Shown here: piece by piece, positions 1 through 6,916 of the stretch
How the letters are laid out: each line of letters starts with the position of its first letter
Numbering within the stretch: position 1 is the stretch's first letter
The notes under the pieces: model-generated
The model's database searches: none
Seen by the model: the letters and a program-made list of their open reading frames with translations, nothing else
Told to the model about the DNA's origin: nothing
Source: Armatimonadota bacterium
GTDB lineage: Bacteria > Armatimonadota > Zipacnadia > Zipacnadales > FEN-943
NCBI GenBank assembly: GCA_026419655.1
Contig: JANZZA010000528.1
Span: 1 to 8,529, forward strand
Direction of reading: 5' to 3'
Length of the DNA stretch: 8,529 nucleotides
Program-made: the position numbers and the translations under genes

Positions 1-644
1 GTCACCTTTGGATTGGGCGACTTGGCTGGTACTATGACCGGCGCCACCCCAAGACGCTCAACCAGCATACAGTCATCGGTGACATCTCGCAGGCTGCGGC
101 TAGCAGCATAAGCGCGGCGGATGATGTCGGTCTGGAAGGCCTGGGGTGTCCCCGCACGCCAGACGATATTGCGGTCCAAAGTGGCTGTCACCTTCATGGT
201 GCCCGGCTCGGCTTGCTTGAGCGTGTCCAGGGACGGCTCGCAGGCGACTGCGGCGCCATGCTTGGCGGCAGCCCGCAAGCAGCGCACGATCAGCTCCGGA
301 GTCACCAGCGGCCGGGCTCCGTCATGGATCGCCACGACACTCACGTCTTCTCCGACGCGTCTGAGCCCGGCCTGCACCGAGTCGGTTCGGTGCTGGCCAC
401 CGGCCACCACAGCGTCTACTCGCTCGGCCAGCCCCGCTGCTTGCAGTGCGTCTTGCACCTTTCCTAGATGGCCCGGCGGCCCTACTACTATGGTCTGCTT
501 GATTGCAGCGACGCGCAAGAATGGCCGGAGTGCCCACACAAACAGGGGAAAGCCTTGGACTTCTACAAGGCACTTGGGGATAGCAGCTCCCAGGCGCTCG
601 CCGCGCCCGGCGGCTACGATGATAGCTGCCGCCCGCAGGCTCAC
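1..644 (-). CDS. ispD: IspD, 2-C-methyl-D-erythritol 4-phosphate cytidylyltransferase (3' end cut by window edge)
   Basis: The enzyme transfers CMP from CTP to 2-C-methyl-D-erythritol 4-phosphate, the third step of the MEP (non-mevalonate) isoprenoid pathway in the cytosol. Reading back from position 644 gives 214 complete residues with no stop before the window edge. Family motifs are all visible: the glycine-rich nucleotide loop AAGRGERLG (residues 11-19) with PK (Lys24), HDGARP (107-112), TPQAF (166-170) and TDD (189-191). The visible part ends in NPKV, close to the usual C-terminal region, so roughly 15-20 residues are probably missing compared with a typical 230-residue IspD. The start is GTG at 644-642, overlapping the upstream stop by 4 bases (GTGA). 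An AAGGA ribosome binding site lies 7 bases upstream, inside an 18-bp palindrome (653-670), so translational coupling is likely. The identification is secure; ispF would be expected next, outside the window. Confidence 0.95.
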   Translation of the reverse strand, partial: MSLRAAAIIVAAGRGERLGAAIPKCLVEVQGFPLFVWALRPFLRVAAIKQTIVVGPPGHLGKVQDALQAAGLAERVDAVVAGGQHRTDSVQAGLRRVGEDVSVVAIHDGARPLVTPELIVRCLRAAAKHGAAVACEPSLDTLKQAEPGTMKVTATLDRNIVWRAGTPQAFQTDIIRRAYAASRSLRDVTDDCMLVERLGVAPVIVPAKSPNPKV

Positions 645-1876
645 TGCGAGGTCCTTCTGGGCCCAGAAGGCGGTCGTGGCCGCGCCGGCTGGCCCACGTT
701 CAGGTCAGCAAAAATCATCTTGCCCGCTGACGTTTGCAGCGAGCTGGTTACAATCACCGGCACCGACTTTCCGAGATGCTTGCTGGCCCCTTCCACCACA
801 ACCATGGTCCCATCGTCCAGGTAGCCCACTCCCTGGCCGGGTTCCTTGCCCTCCTTGACGATGGTGACCACAAACTCCTCGCCGGGCAGATAAGCTGGCC
901 GCAGGGCCTGAGCAAGTTCATTGACATTCATCACTCGCGTCCCGTGCAGCCGCGCCAGTTGAGCCACGCCATGGTCGTTGGTGACTACGGCGGCGTTGCG
1001 CGCCCGGGCGAGCTTCACGAGCCGAAGGTCTACCTCATCGCGCGGGTTGTCGCCTTCGGGATAGTCCTCATATATGACTACCTGCACGTTGGGCAGCGAC
1101 TGCAGGCGGTTAAGGACTTCCAGCCCGCGTTTGCCTCGTGCCCGCTTGACCTCATCAGGAGAGTCGGCTATGGCGCGCAGCTCGCGAAGCACAAAGCCCG
1201 GTATCAGCACAAGTCCCTCTAGAAACCCGGCTGACGCGATATCGGCTATCCGGCCGTCAATGATGATGTTCGTGTCCAGCATCTTGGCGCCTTCGGGGAG
1301 CGCATGCTCGCCCTTGACCATCGGTGGAGTGGCCAGCGACGGGAACACGTAAACCATTTGCTCCTTCGCGCTCAGGGCGAAAAGTATGCCGAGAGGCACA
1401 AACACCATGATGGCCAGCAGGCGAATCGCCAGGCCGACGCCAGCGATGTTTCCGAAGGGATAACTGGCCAGCACGGCTACTGAAAATCCCAACAAAACTC
1501 CTACGGCCGCCGCTGCCTTGTCAAGCAGAGACATGTTCTCTAGATATCCGACGGACCTGATGACCAGTTGGAAGAGTTTCACCGCGAACAAGAAGGCAAC
1601 GAGAGCGCAGACTACGCGTATCCCTATGCTGAAAAAGGTCAAATCGGTCGGCTCCAAGTGTAACCCCTTCATTATCCAGGCACCCAGCCATTCAGCCGCT
1701 GGGCCTCCGAGCAATCCGCCGACGACGGTGAGCGTGAGCACGAAGAAACCGAAACTGCCCTTAAACAAAGCAGCCGCCCGCGGGGATGCATCCTCCGCGT
1801 CCCCGGGTCCTGATGGGACGACTAATAACCCTTCTTCCTTGGCGGCACCTGTGTCTTGAGCCATTGTTTCACCCAT
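641..1876 (-). CDS. yacL: Membrane-anchored PIN/TRAM domain protein, YacL-like
   Basis: A 411-residue protein with four hydrophobic segments (about 44-58, 81-106, 121-142, 147-168), then a PIN nuclease-like domain (about 199-322) and a C-terminal TRAM RNA-binding domain (about 329-394). Acidic residues expected of a PIN active site are present: Asp201 in LDTNIIIDGR, Glu232 in LRELR, Asp280/Asp283 in RDEVD and Asp301 in TNDHG. This is the architecture of B. subtilis YacL. The family is presumed to bind or cleave RNA at the inner membrane face, but its substrate is not established. It lies 59 bp downstream of clpC and overlaps ispD by 4 bp. Two starts are possible: ATG at 1876, which lacks a clear ribosome binding site, and ATG at 1864 (407 residues), preceded by GGGTGA at the short distance of 4 bases. 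A 10-bp palindrome abuts the first start. The last residues after the TRAM domain are a Pro/Arg-rich tail. Confidence 0.94.
   Translation of the reverse strand: MGETMAQDTGAAKEEGLLVVPSGPGDAEDASPRAAALFKGSFGFFVLTLTVVGGLLGGPAAEWLGAWIMKGLHLEPTDLTFFSIGIRVVCALVAFLFAVKLFQLVIRSVGYLENMSLLDKAAAAVGVLLGFSVAVLASYPFGNIAGVGLAIRLLAIMVFVPLGILFALSAKEQMVYVFPSLATPPMVKGEHALPEGAKMLDTNIIIDGRIADIASAGFLEGLVLIPGFVLRELRAIADSPDEVKRARGKRGLEVLNRLQSLPNVQVVIYEDYPEGDNPRDEVDLRLVKLARARNAAVVTNDHGVAQLARLHGTRVMNVNELAQALRPAYLPGEEFVVTIVKEGKEPGQGVGYLDDGTMVVVEGASKHLGKSVPVIVTSSLQTSAGKMIFADLNVGQPARPRPPSGPRRTSQ
653..670 (-). promoter_or_regulatory. Perfect 18-bp palindrome overlapping the ispD ribosome binding site
   Basis: CCTTCTGGGCCCAGAAGG reads the same on both strands. 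In the mRNA it could fold into a 7-bp stem with a GGCC loop that pairs the AGAAGG part of the ispD Shine-Dalgarno sequence. It lies in the last codons of the PIN/TRAM gene (Pro-Ser-Gly-Pro-Arg-Arg), 9 bases before the ispD GTG. The palindrome is seen directly; its role in masking the site until upstream ribosomes open it is inference. Confidence 0.45.
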
Positions 1877-1886
1877 GTGACGTCAC
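1877..1886. repeat. 10-bp palindrome GTGACGTCAC at the PIN/TRAM gene start
   Basis: A perfect 10-bp palindrome ends one base before the upstream ATG of the PIN/TRAM gene, in the 59-bp clpC-yacL gap. It could be a small operator half-pair or could help form a TCAC/GTGA hairpin around the first ATG. A palindrome of this length can also occur by chance. Confidence 0.3.
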
Positions 1887-1935
1887 TGCCACAAATATCC
1901 CACCCCTTCGCAGGAGTAACGGCGCACTACCCATT

Positions 1936-4392
1936 CTAGCACAATACTCCTGTCGGTGTGAAGACAAACTCTACTTTTTCACCATCGTCGCCAAGACTGG
2001 CCACAATGTCGCCGCGGTCATCGTCGGATAGTGATAGCACAAACTCAGCCAGCGGGTCCTCAATGTATTTCCTCACAGCCCGGCGGAGCGGGCGAGCACC
2101 CATGGTCGGGTCGTAGCCCTTGTCTGCGAGCATCTGGAGGACCGACTCGTTGAAGGTCAGGCGGAGCCCGCGCGCAGCCATTTGCTCTACCACCGGCTTC
2201 AGCTCTAGGTGCACTATCTGGGCTATTTGCTCTGGCGTGAGCGCGTGGAAGACCACCACGTCGTCCACTCGGTTGAGGAACTCGGGGCTGAAGGTCTTCC
2301 GCAGCTCGTCCATCACCTTTATTTTCATTCGCTGATAGTCGCGCTGGCGCTGGGAACCGAGCCGCTCACGCTCTTCCGTTGTGAAACCGACGGCACGGCC
2401 TTCGCTGATTAGGCGAGCGCCCACGTTGCTCGTCATGATGATCACGGCGTTCTTGAAGTCCACCACTCGTCCCTGGCTGTCCGTTAGGCGGCCGTCTTCC
2501 ATTATTTGCAGGAGCAGGTGAAAGACGTCGGGGTGGGCTTTTTCGATTTCGTCGAAAAGCACGACGCAGTAGGGCCGGCGCCGCACAGCCTCGGTGAGTT
2601 GTCCGCTTTCCTCGTAGCCCACGTACCCAGGGGGCGCGCCGATGAGCCGCGACACCGAGAATTTCTCCATGTACTCGGACATGTCAATGCGGATCAGCGC
2701 GTCCTCATCGCCGAAGAGGAACCGGGCCAGTTCGCGCGCCAGCAGGGTCTTGCCCACGCCGGTCGGCCCGAGGAAAATGAAGGACCCGGTGGGGCGGCGG
2801 GGGTCTTTCAGCCCAGCCCGCGCTCGCCGCACCGCCCTCGCCACGGTGGCTACGGCCTCCTCTTGGCCCACGACACGCTTGTGGAGTTCCTCCTCCATGC
2901 GCAGCAGGCGGCGCGACTCTTCCTCGGTCAGGGACGTAACCGGAATGCCGGTCCAGATTGACACAATGTGGGCCACGTCTTCTCGCGTGACTTCCGGCAC
3001 TTCCGCATCTCCCTCGTCATCTTCGCCCCAGTCGTCGAATTTTGCCAGTTCGGATGCAAGGCGATCCCGGCGGGCGGCAATCTCGTCGCCAGATTCGTCG
3101 CCGATTTCTTCCTCTGCGCTGGCGCCTACAAACCCTGTCACCGGAGCTCCCACCTCAGCCGTGCGCCGATACCGGAGCAGTTTCACCCGCGAGCCGGCCT
3201 CGTCGAGCAGGTCAATGGCCTTGTCGGGCAGGGCGCGCTCTGTGATATATCGGGTGGACAACTCCACGGCTGCGTCCAGAGCTTCCTGGCTATACCGCAC
3301 GCCGTGGAATTCCTCGTAGCGGTGCTTGATGCCCTGCAGAATAAGCATTGTCTCGTCCTGGGTAGGCTCGCGCACCATCACAGGCTGGAAGCGCCGCTCC
3401 AAAGAAGGTGTCTTCTCGACGTGGCGACGGTATTCGTCCAGGGTCGTGGCACCGATGCACTGCATCTCGCCACGCGCCAATGCAGGCTTAAGGATATTTG
3501 ACGCGTCCATTGCACCTTCTGCCGCGCCCGTGCCAACTATAGTATGCAGCTCGTCCAGGAAGCAGATTATGCGTCCCTCGGAGCCGCGGATTTCTTCCAT
3601 CACCCGCTTCATGCGCTCTTCGAATTCGCCGCGGTATTTGGTCCCGGCCACCAGAGAGGCCAAGTCGAGGGCCACTAGACGCTTGTCCCGCAGCAGTTCT
3701 GGCACGTCCCCCTCGGCGATGCGCTGGGCGAGTCCCTCAACGATGGCCGTCTTGCCTACGCCAGCCTCGCCTATTAGGCATGGATTGTTCTTCGTGCGCC
3801 GGCAGAGTATCTGAATGACCCGCTCCGTCTCGGCTTCTCGGCCGATTATGGGGTCTAGCTCTCCCTGTCGCGCCAGCTCAGTCAGGTCGCGGCTGAAGTG
3901 GTCGAGGGTAGGTGTCTTGGTGCGGCGCTGCTGCTCACCGCGACTGCGCCGCTCGCTAGTGATTTCGAAGACCACCTGCCGCGCCGAAGCCAGGTCAACC
4001 CCGTGCTGGCGCAGAAGTTGATATGCAGGTCCCTTCCCAAGCCGCAGGAGGCCGAGAAGGATATGTTCCGTGCCTATGTACGGGACGCGGAGCTGACGTG
4101 CCTCATTCCAGGCCAGGCTCATGGCCTCGCGGGCATCTGCCGTGAAGCTGGCCTCGCTGGGTGTGCCGCCTCCGGTTGCCCGGTCCATTTGCCTCTCCAA
4201 ATCGAAGCGCAGTCGGTCGAGGTTAACCCCCAACTCTTCAAGAGCTTGCAGGCCGACGCCCTCGCCCAACCGCAGCAGTCCCAGCAACAGGTGCTCTGTG
4301 CCAATAAGCTGCATGTGGTTGCGAGCTGCCTCATTGTGAGCGTTGACCACCGCTCGCTTTGCTCTGTTCGTCAATCTACGCCATAGTTCCAT
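1936..4392 (-). CDS. clpC: ClpC, Hsp100/AAA+ unfoldase subunit of the Clp protease
   Basis: ATP-driven unfoldase that feeds substrates into ClpP in the cytosol. The 818 residues show, in order: two N-terminal Clp repeats (about 1-145); first AAA+ module with Walker A GEAGVGKT (208-215) and Walker B ICFLDE (276-281); a middle linker (about 405-470); second AAA+ module with Walker A GPTGVGKT (542-549), Walker B VVLFDE (610-615) and sensor-2 GARPLRR (765-771). The tripeptide VGF (668-670) sits where ClpC docks onto ClpP, which supports a proteolytic role. The linker has the usual length but lacks the recognisable UVR-like heptads of ClpC; it is acidic (EEEIGDESGDE, GEDDEGDAE). ATG at 4392 is preferred because it matches the family N-terminus MELWRRLT and follows AGGAG, although at an 11-base distance. 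A GTG at 4425 would add 11 residues. No ctsR, mcsA or mcsB is adjacent. It is probably the first gene of an operon with the PIN/TRAM gene and ispD. Confidence 0.97.
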   Translation of the reverse strand: MELWRRLTNRAKRAVVNAHNEAARNHMQLIGTEHLLLGLLRLGEGVGLQALEELGVNLDRLRFDLERQMDRATGGGTPSEASFTADAREAMSLAWNEARQLRVPYIGTEHILLGLLRLGKGPAYQLLRQHGVDLASARQVVFEITSERRSRGEQQRRTKTPTLDHFSRDLTELARQGELDPIIGREAETERVIQILCRRTKNNPCLIGEAGVGKTAIVEGLAQRIAEGDVPELLRDKRLVALDLASLVAGTKYRGEFEERMKRVMEEIRGSEGRIICFLDELHTIVGTGAAEGAMDASNILKPALARGEMQCIGATTLDEYRRHVEKTPSLERRFQPVMVREPTQDETMLILQGIKHRYEEFHGVRYSQEALDAAVELSTRYITERALPDKAIDLLDEAGSRVKLLRYRRTAEVGAPVTGFVGASAEEEIGDESGDEIAARRDRLASELAKFDDWGEDDEGDAEVPEVTREDVAHIVSIWTGIPVTSLTEEESRRLLRMEEELHKRVVGQEEAVATVARAVRRARAGLKDPRRPTGSFIFLGPTGVGKTLLARELARFLFGDEDALIRIDMSEYMEKFSVSRLIGAPPGYVGYEESGQLTEAVRRRPYCVVLFDEIEKAHPDVFHLLLQIMEDGRLTDSQGRVVDFKNAVIIMTSNVGARLISEGRAVGFTTEERERLGSQRQRDYQRMKIKVMDELRKTFSPEFLNRVDDVVVFHALTPEQIAQIVHLELKPVVEQMAARGLRLTFNESVLQMLADKGYDPTMGARPLRRAVRKYIEDPLAEFVLSLSDDDRGDIVASLGDDGEKVEFVFTPTGVLC

Positions 4393-4477
4393 AGTCGAAG
4401 CCGCTCCTGGGCTGCCCCGTCCCACTTCTAGCCCTGCTTGGATTCCCCACCGCCACTTGTGTTGGCCTTTCGCATCA

Positions 4478-4491
4478 CTCTCCCCGGAGAG
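4478..4491. repeat. Short inverted repeat upstream of clpC
   Basis: CTCTCC and GGAGAG are separated by two bases, about 85 bases before the clpC start. It would suit a dimeric DNA-binding protein better than an RNA hairpin, since the spacer is too short for a loop. Function unknown. Confidence 0.3.
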
Positions 4492-4552
4492 ATTTATCGG
4501 CTGTGGCCTATCAGTCTCACCCCTAAAGCGAGTCTAACCCCCATGCGTTTTT

Positions 4553-4582
4553 AGTATTCCCATTTTTCCCCTGTTTGCGCAA
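4553..4582 (-). promoter_or_regulatory. Weak sigma-70-like promoter candidate for clpC
   Basis: On the minus strand TTGCGC (4582-4577) is followed after 18 bases by AATACT (4558-4553). The first matches the -35 consensus at three positions and the second matches the -10 consensus at four. It lies about 160 bases before the clpC ATG. The -35 part overlaps the palindrome TTGCGCAA. The match is weak and may be chance. Confidence 0.2.
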
Positions 4583-4729
4583 GGGCCATGGTTATCTTCT
4601 CATGACCCTTAGACGCTCGGATGGTGGACTGTTTCCATCATTTTGCGGGGCAGTGTCATCGCGAAGGCGGCTTAGTTTTTCCGCCGCTCACGAAAGAGAA
4701 AGAGCTTTAGGGAGCTTACCTGTCGGGGG

Positions 4730-5608
4730 CTATTCGTACACGGGAGTCCCTTCGCTACGCACAAGTTCGTGGAAGCGATCTCGCAGGAGCTGTGTTATGC
4801 GGCCTGGTTTGCCGTCGCCAATCAGGCGTCCATCCAACTCAACCACTGGCACCAGCTCAGCCGCCGTGCCGGTGAGAAAGCACTCGTCGGCGTTGTACAC
4901 ACTACTCAGACGGAACATTTCCTCGCTTACAGCCATGCCAAGCCCGGCTGCTATTTCCATGACGACAGCCCGTGTTATTCCCGGCAGTACACCAACGTGA
5001 ACCGGTGGCGTGACCAATCTGCCGCCTTCCACCAGGAAGATGTTGTCCCCCGTGCACTCAGCTACGTAGCCGAGCGAATTCAGCATCAGGCCTTCGGGCA
5101 CGCCAGCCCGCACGGTTTCGATCTTCGCTATGATATTGTTCAGGTAGTTTAGGGTTTTCAGGGACGGGTCGAGAGCGTCGGCTATATTGCGCCGCGTGGT
5201 GCAGGTTATCAGCCTCAAGCCCTTCTCGTAGAACTCTTCTGGGTACAGCTCGATGGTAGCAGCGATAATAAAGACTGTGGGCTTGAGGCACTTGCGTGGA
5301 TCAAGTCCGAGGTCGCCCACGCCGCGCGTGACTACCAGACGGATGTATCCGTCGCGTATGCCGTTGGCCCGAACCGTCTCAACTACGGCCTTCGCCACTT
5401 CTTCGTGAGTCATCGGGATCTCAAGCATAATGCCGTGGGCGGAGCGGAAGAGGCGCTCAACGTGCTGCTCGAGGCGGAAAATGCGGCCGTTGTACGCCCG
5501 GATACCCTCGAAAACTCCGTCCCCGTACAGCAGGCCGTGGTCGAAGACAGAGACCTTTGCCTCGTCGGCTGGTACAAGCTTGCCGTCCAGGTACACCAAG
5601 CCATTCAT
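4730..5608 (-). CDS. ilvE: IlvE, branched-chain amino acid aminotransferase (fold-type IV)
   Basis: PLP enzyme expected to interconvert leucine, isoleucine and valine with their 2-oxo acids using glutamate/2-oxoglutarate, the last step of their synthesis. The 292-residue length fits the short BCAT subgroup. Visible signatures are GLLYGDGVFEGIRAYNG (25-41), the PLP-binding Lys151 in SLKTLNYLN, Glu184 in AECTGDNIF (pyridine-nitrogen contact) and the phosphate/substrate loop LTGTAAELVPV (245-255). The GVFEGIR form favours BCAT over D-amino-acid aminotransferase or aminodeoxychorismate lyase, but close relatives are hard to separate by eye. ATG at 5608 gives the expected N-terminus (NGLVYLDGKLVP); a GGGGG run lies about 11 bases upstream as a modest ribosome binding site. 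No other branched-chain biosynthesis gene lies in the window, so it stands apart from an ilv/leu operon. The repeat-rich gap lies upstream and clpC lies downstream on the same strand. Confidence 0.93.
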   Translation of the reverse strand: MNGLVYLDGKLVPADEAKVSVFDHGLLYGDGVFEGIRAYNGRIFRLEQHVERLFRSAHGIMLEIPMTHEEVAKAVVETVRANGIRDGYIRLVVTRGVGDLGLDPRKCLKPTVFIIAATIELYPEEFYEKGLRLITCTTRRNIADALDPSLKTLNYLNNIIAKIETVRAGVPEGLMLNSLGYVAECTGDNIFLVEGGRLVTPPVHVGVLPGITRAVVMEIAAGLGMAVSEEMFRLSSVYNADECFLTGTAAELVPVVELDGRLIGDGKPGRITQLLRDRFHELVRSEGTPVYE

Positions 5609-5799
5609 CGCGCGGTGTGCCCCCTAGCTTATCTGTGGCCAAGGCGAGTGGCTGCCCGTAGCCCATAGCATACATGACCGGCACCGTCTAGCGCCAGAGG
5701 CTTGCCCACTGCGGGTGTGTTCGTTTTTCTCAGGATTTTGGTTCAGGTAGGGAAGAGAAAAGGAGTGGAGAGTCACCTTGGAGTAGCGAACCGAGGAGA

Positions 5800-5997
5800 A
5801 TGTGTCTCCGCGCCATCACACTAGACACGGCAACAGTAGCAGGGTGGTGAAAGCAAGTCACGGACAGGCCAGGGCGTAGGGAGGTGCTGAGGCGGGTGGT
5901 GAGGCAGCTTGGCGAGCAGGTAGCCATGAGCCTGGCCGAGGTAGTGAACCTGCTCTTGCAGTGGCAGGTGGACGAGCCCTTGGGGCTGAGGCCGTGA
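5800..5997 (+). pseudogene. Possible decayed small reading frame with one in-frame TGA
   Basis: From ATG at 5800 a frame reads 16 residues, meets TGA at 5848, and continues for 48 codons to TGA at 5995. The second part looks protein-like: amphipathic REVLRRVVRQLGEQVAMSLA then EVVNLLLQWQVDEPLGLRP, with G or C in nearly every third codon position. GAGGAG lies immediately before the ATG, at too short a distance for a good ribosome binding site. The TGA follows a TGG, so a Trp-to-stop change is possible. I do not recognise the family. It could be a remnant of a mobile-element protein or a chance frame. Confidence 0.25.
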
Positions 5998-6060
5998 GAG
6001 GGAATAAGCAGTGGCTTCTCAGCGGAGAATGCAGAGCCGTCTGAGAGTCAACGGACGGGG

Positions 6061-6083
6061 CAACTTTCATCAAGCTCTGCTTG
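6061..6083 (+). repeat. 23-bp direct repeat, copy 1
   Basis: Starts CAACTTTCATCAAG and matches the copy at 6120-6142 at 19 of 23 positions, with a 59-bp period. Both are preceded by GG-N-G. It may be the end of another unrecognised repeat element. Confidence 0.4.
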
Positions 6084-6119
6084 CGCGGGGGAAAGGCGTC
6101 TCGTGCTCAACCCTTGGTG

Positions 6120-6142
6120 CAACTTTCGTCAAAGTCTGCTTC
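6120..6142 (+). repeat. 23-bp direct repeat, copy 2
   Basis: Starts CAACTTTCGTCAAA; 19 of 23 positions match the copy at 6061-6083. See that entry for the interpretation. Confidence 0.4.
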
Positions 6143-6495
6143 GGCAAGAGGAGGAGGCGCGGAATTAACCCCCGCCGTCGCTTTCTTTAAGGACTGGTTG
6201 CGCAGGATAGGGGAAGGTGTTGTGGGCCAGACTGCCGGCTGTCAGACAGTCTCCTCCGGCCGGCGCAGGACCGGGACGGGTACTGCCTCGGTTATGGTAC
6301 AAAGCACATACGGCAGTTTCGGCGGGATAGGCACTATCGGCGGACTTTAGTGTCGCCGATTGGGGAGAGCAGGGGTGAGGGTGCCGATGCTTGCGGGCAG
6401 GGCGAAGGAAACCTGCATGCGCTGGTGGCAGGGGTGCAAGGCGCAGTGCAGCCGCTGATGAGAAGTCCATCCCTGGCACTGACTCTTCATTGTGA

Positions 6496-6608
6496 CTGTT
6501 GGGAGACTTACCCGGAGGCATTTGTCATGCGGGCCACGGCACAGGCCTGCGCCGGCAAGTTATATTGCACTAGCACGATGCACTGGTGAAACGATAGCTT
6601 TGCAGCAG
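6496..6608 (-). repeat. Small inverted-repeat element, copy A (reverse orientation, degenerate)
   Basis: A 113-bp unit bounded by CTGTTG on the left and TTTGCAGCAG on the right. Its reverse complement aligns without gaps to the 113-bp core of copy C, with about 68 of 113 positions identical by hand count. The match includes a perfect 14-base block TATAACTTGCCGGC at the same offset (44-57) in both. This shows that A is an older, inverted copy of the same family. The left end is more decayed than the right. Confidence 0.6.
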
Positions 6609-6628
6609 TGACTGTGGTTCTTCAGCAA

Positions 6629-6645
6629 CCTGGCATGATGCCAGG
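6629..6645. repeat. Hairpin, 7-bp perfect stem with 3-base loop
   Basis: CCTGGCA-TGA-TGCCAGG lies about 20 bases beyond copy A. No T-run follows on either strand, so it is not a typical intrinsic terminator. Confidence 0.4.
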
Positions 6646-6700
6646 AGGAGCGGCAATGCTGCCCAGGCGGCCATGCGAGAGTTTTGGGATGCTTTGGGGC

Positions 6701-6716
6701 GGGCTGGCGGCAGCCC
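6701..6716. repeat. Hairpin, 6-bp perfect stem with GCGG loop
   Basis: GGGCTG-GCGG-CAGCCC lies in the gap between element copies A and B. It has no adjacent T-run and no known role. Confidence 0.35.
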
Positions 6717-6784
6717 AGGCACCACCCACGGCGCCATCGCCCTCCTCCCCGCCACCGCCATTCACTTAAACCACGAGGAAAATC

Positions 6785-6916
6785 TTTAGGGAACTGTTGC
6801 AAAAGCCGGCGTTGGCTCATCCAGAATGAGGAGAGTGTACAACGCTGTGCGCCCGACCTTTTGCCTGTGATGTCTTCTGGAGACCGGAGTAGTGGGTTTT
6901 GCAGCAGTCCCCTTAG
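6785..6916 (+). repeat. Small inverted-repeat element, copy B
   Basis: A 132-bp unit whose 20-base ends are inverted repeats at 16 of 20 positions: TTTAGGGAACTGTTGCAAAA on the left and, read inward from the right, CTAAGGGGACTGCTGCAAAA. A 72-base internal block (6794-6865) is 61/72 identical, without gaps, to copy D (7175-7246). It contains no coding capacity for a transposase, as expected for a non-autonomous MITE-like element. The CTGTTGCAAA core resembles, from memory, the ends of IS6/IS26-family elements; that relationship is a guess. Confidence 0.65.

Larger units (their letters stand above)
4393..4729 (-). other. Intergenic region upstream of clpC
   Basis: This 337-bp stretch between the ilvE stop and the clpC start holds no convincing gene. 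It contains a short inverted repeat CTCTCC-CC-GGAGAG (4478-4491), the palindrome TTGCGCAA (4575-4582) and a weak promoter-like pair. I see no CtsR heptad repeat and no CIRCE element, the usual heat-shock operators of clpC genes. No hairpin followed by a T-run follows ilvE, so read-through from ilvE into clpC cannot be excluded. Confidence 0.5.

Noticed and set aside
121..858. 245-codon plus-strand frame
   Set aside because: It lies opposite ispD and the end of the PIN/TRAM gene, both with strong family motifs; its translation has no recognisable features.
2535..2565. Inverted repeat around TTTTCGATTTCGTCGAAAA
   Set aside because: It is produced by the codons of the second Walker B motif (FDEIEKAH) of clpC, so protein constraint explains it.
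2506..3501. Long plus-strand open frames (2506-2961, 2642-3319, 2968-3501) opposite clpC
   Set aside because: They are antisense to a clearly conserved gene, translate to Ser/Arg/Pro-rich sequence with no domain, and are expected from GC-biased codons.
4551..4589. 12-codon minus-strand frame (MALAQTGEKWEY) upstream of clpC as a leader peptide
   Set aside because: It is very short, has no good ribosome binding site, lacks a run of regulatory codons and has no attenuator hairpin.
4660..4700. GGCGG/CCGCC hairpin after ilvE as an intrinsic terminator
   Set aside because: The stem is only 5 bp with a long loop and no T-run follows on the minus strand.
6081..6521. Overlapping frames of 89 (plus) and 118 (minus) codons
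   Set aside because: They overlap on opposite strands, and both are low-complexity Gly/Pro/Arg/Ser-rich with no motif.
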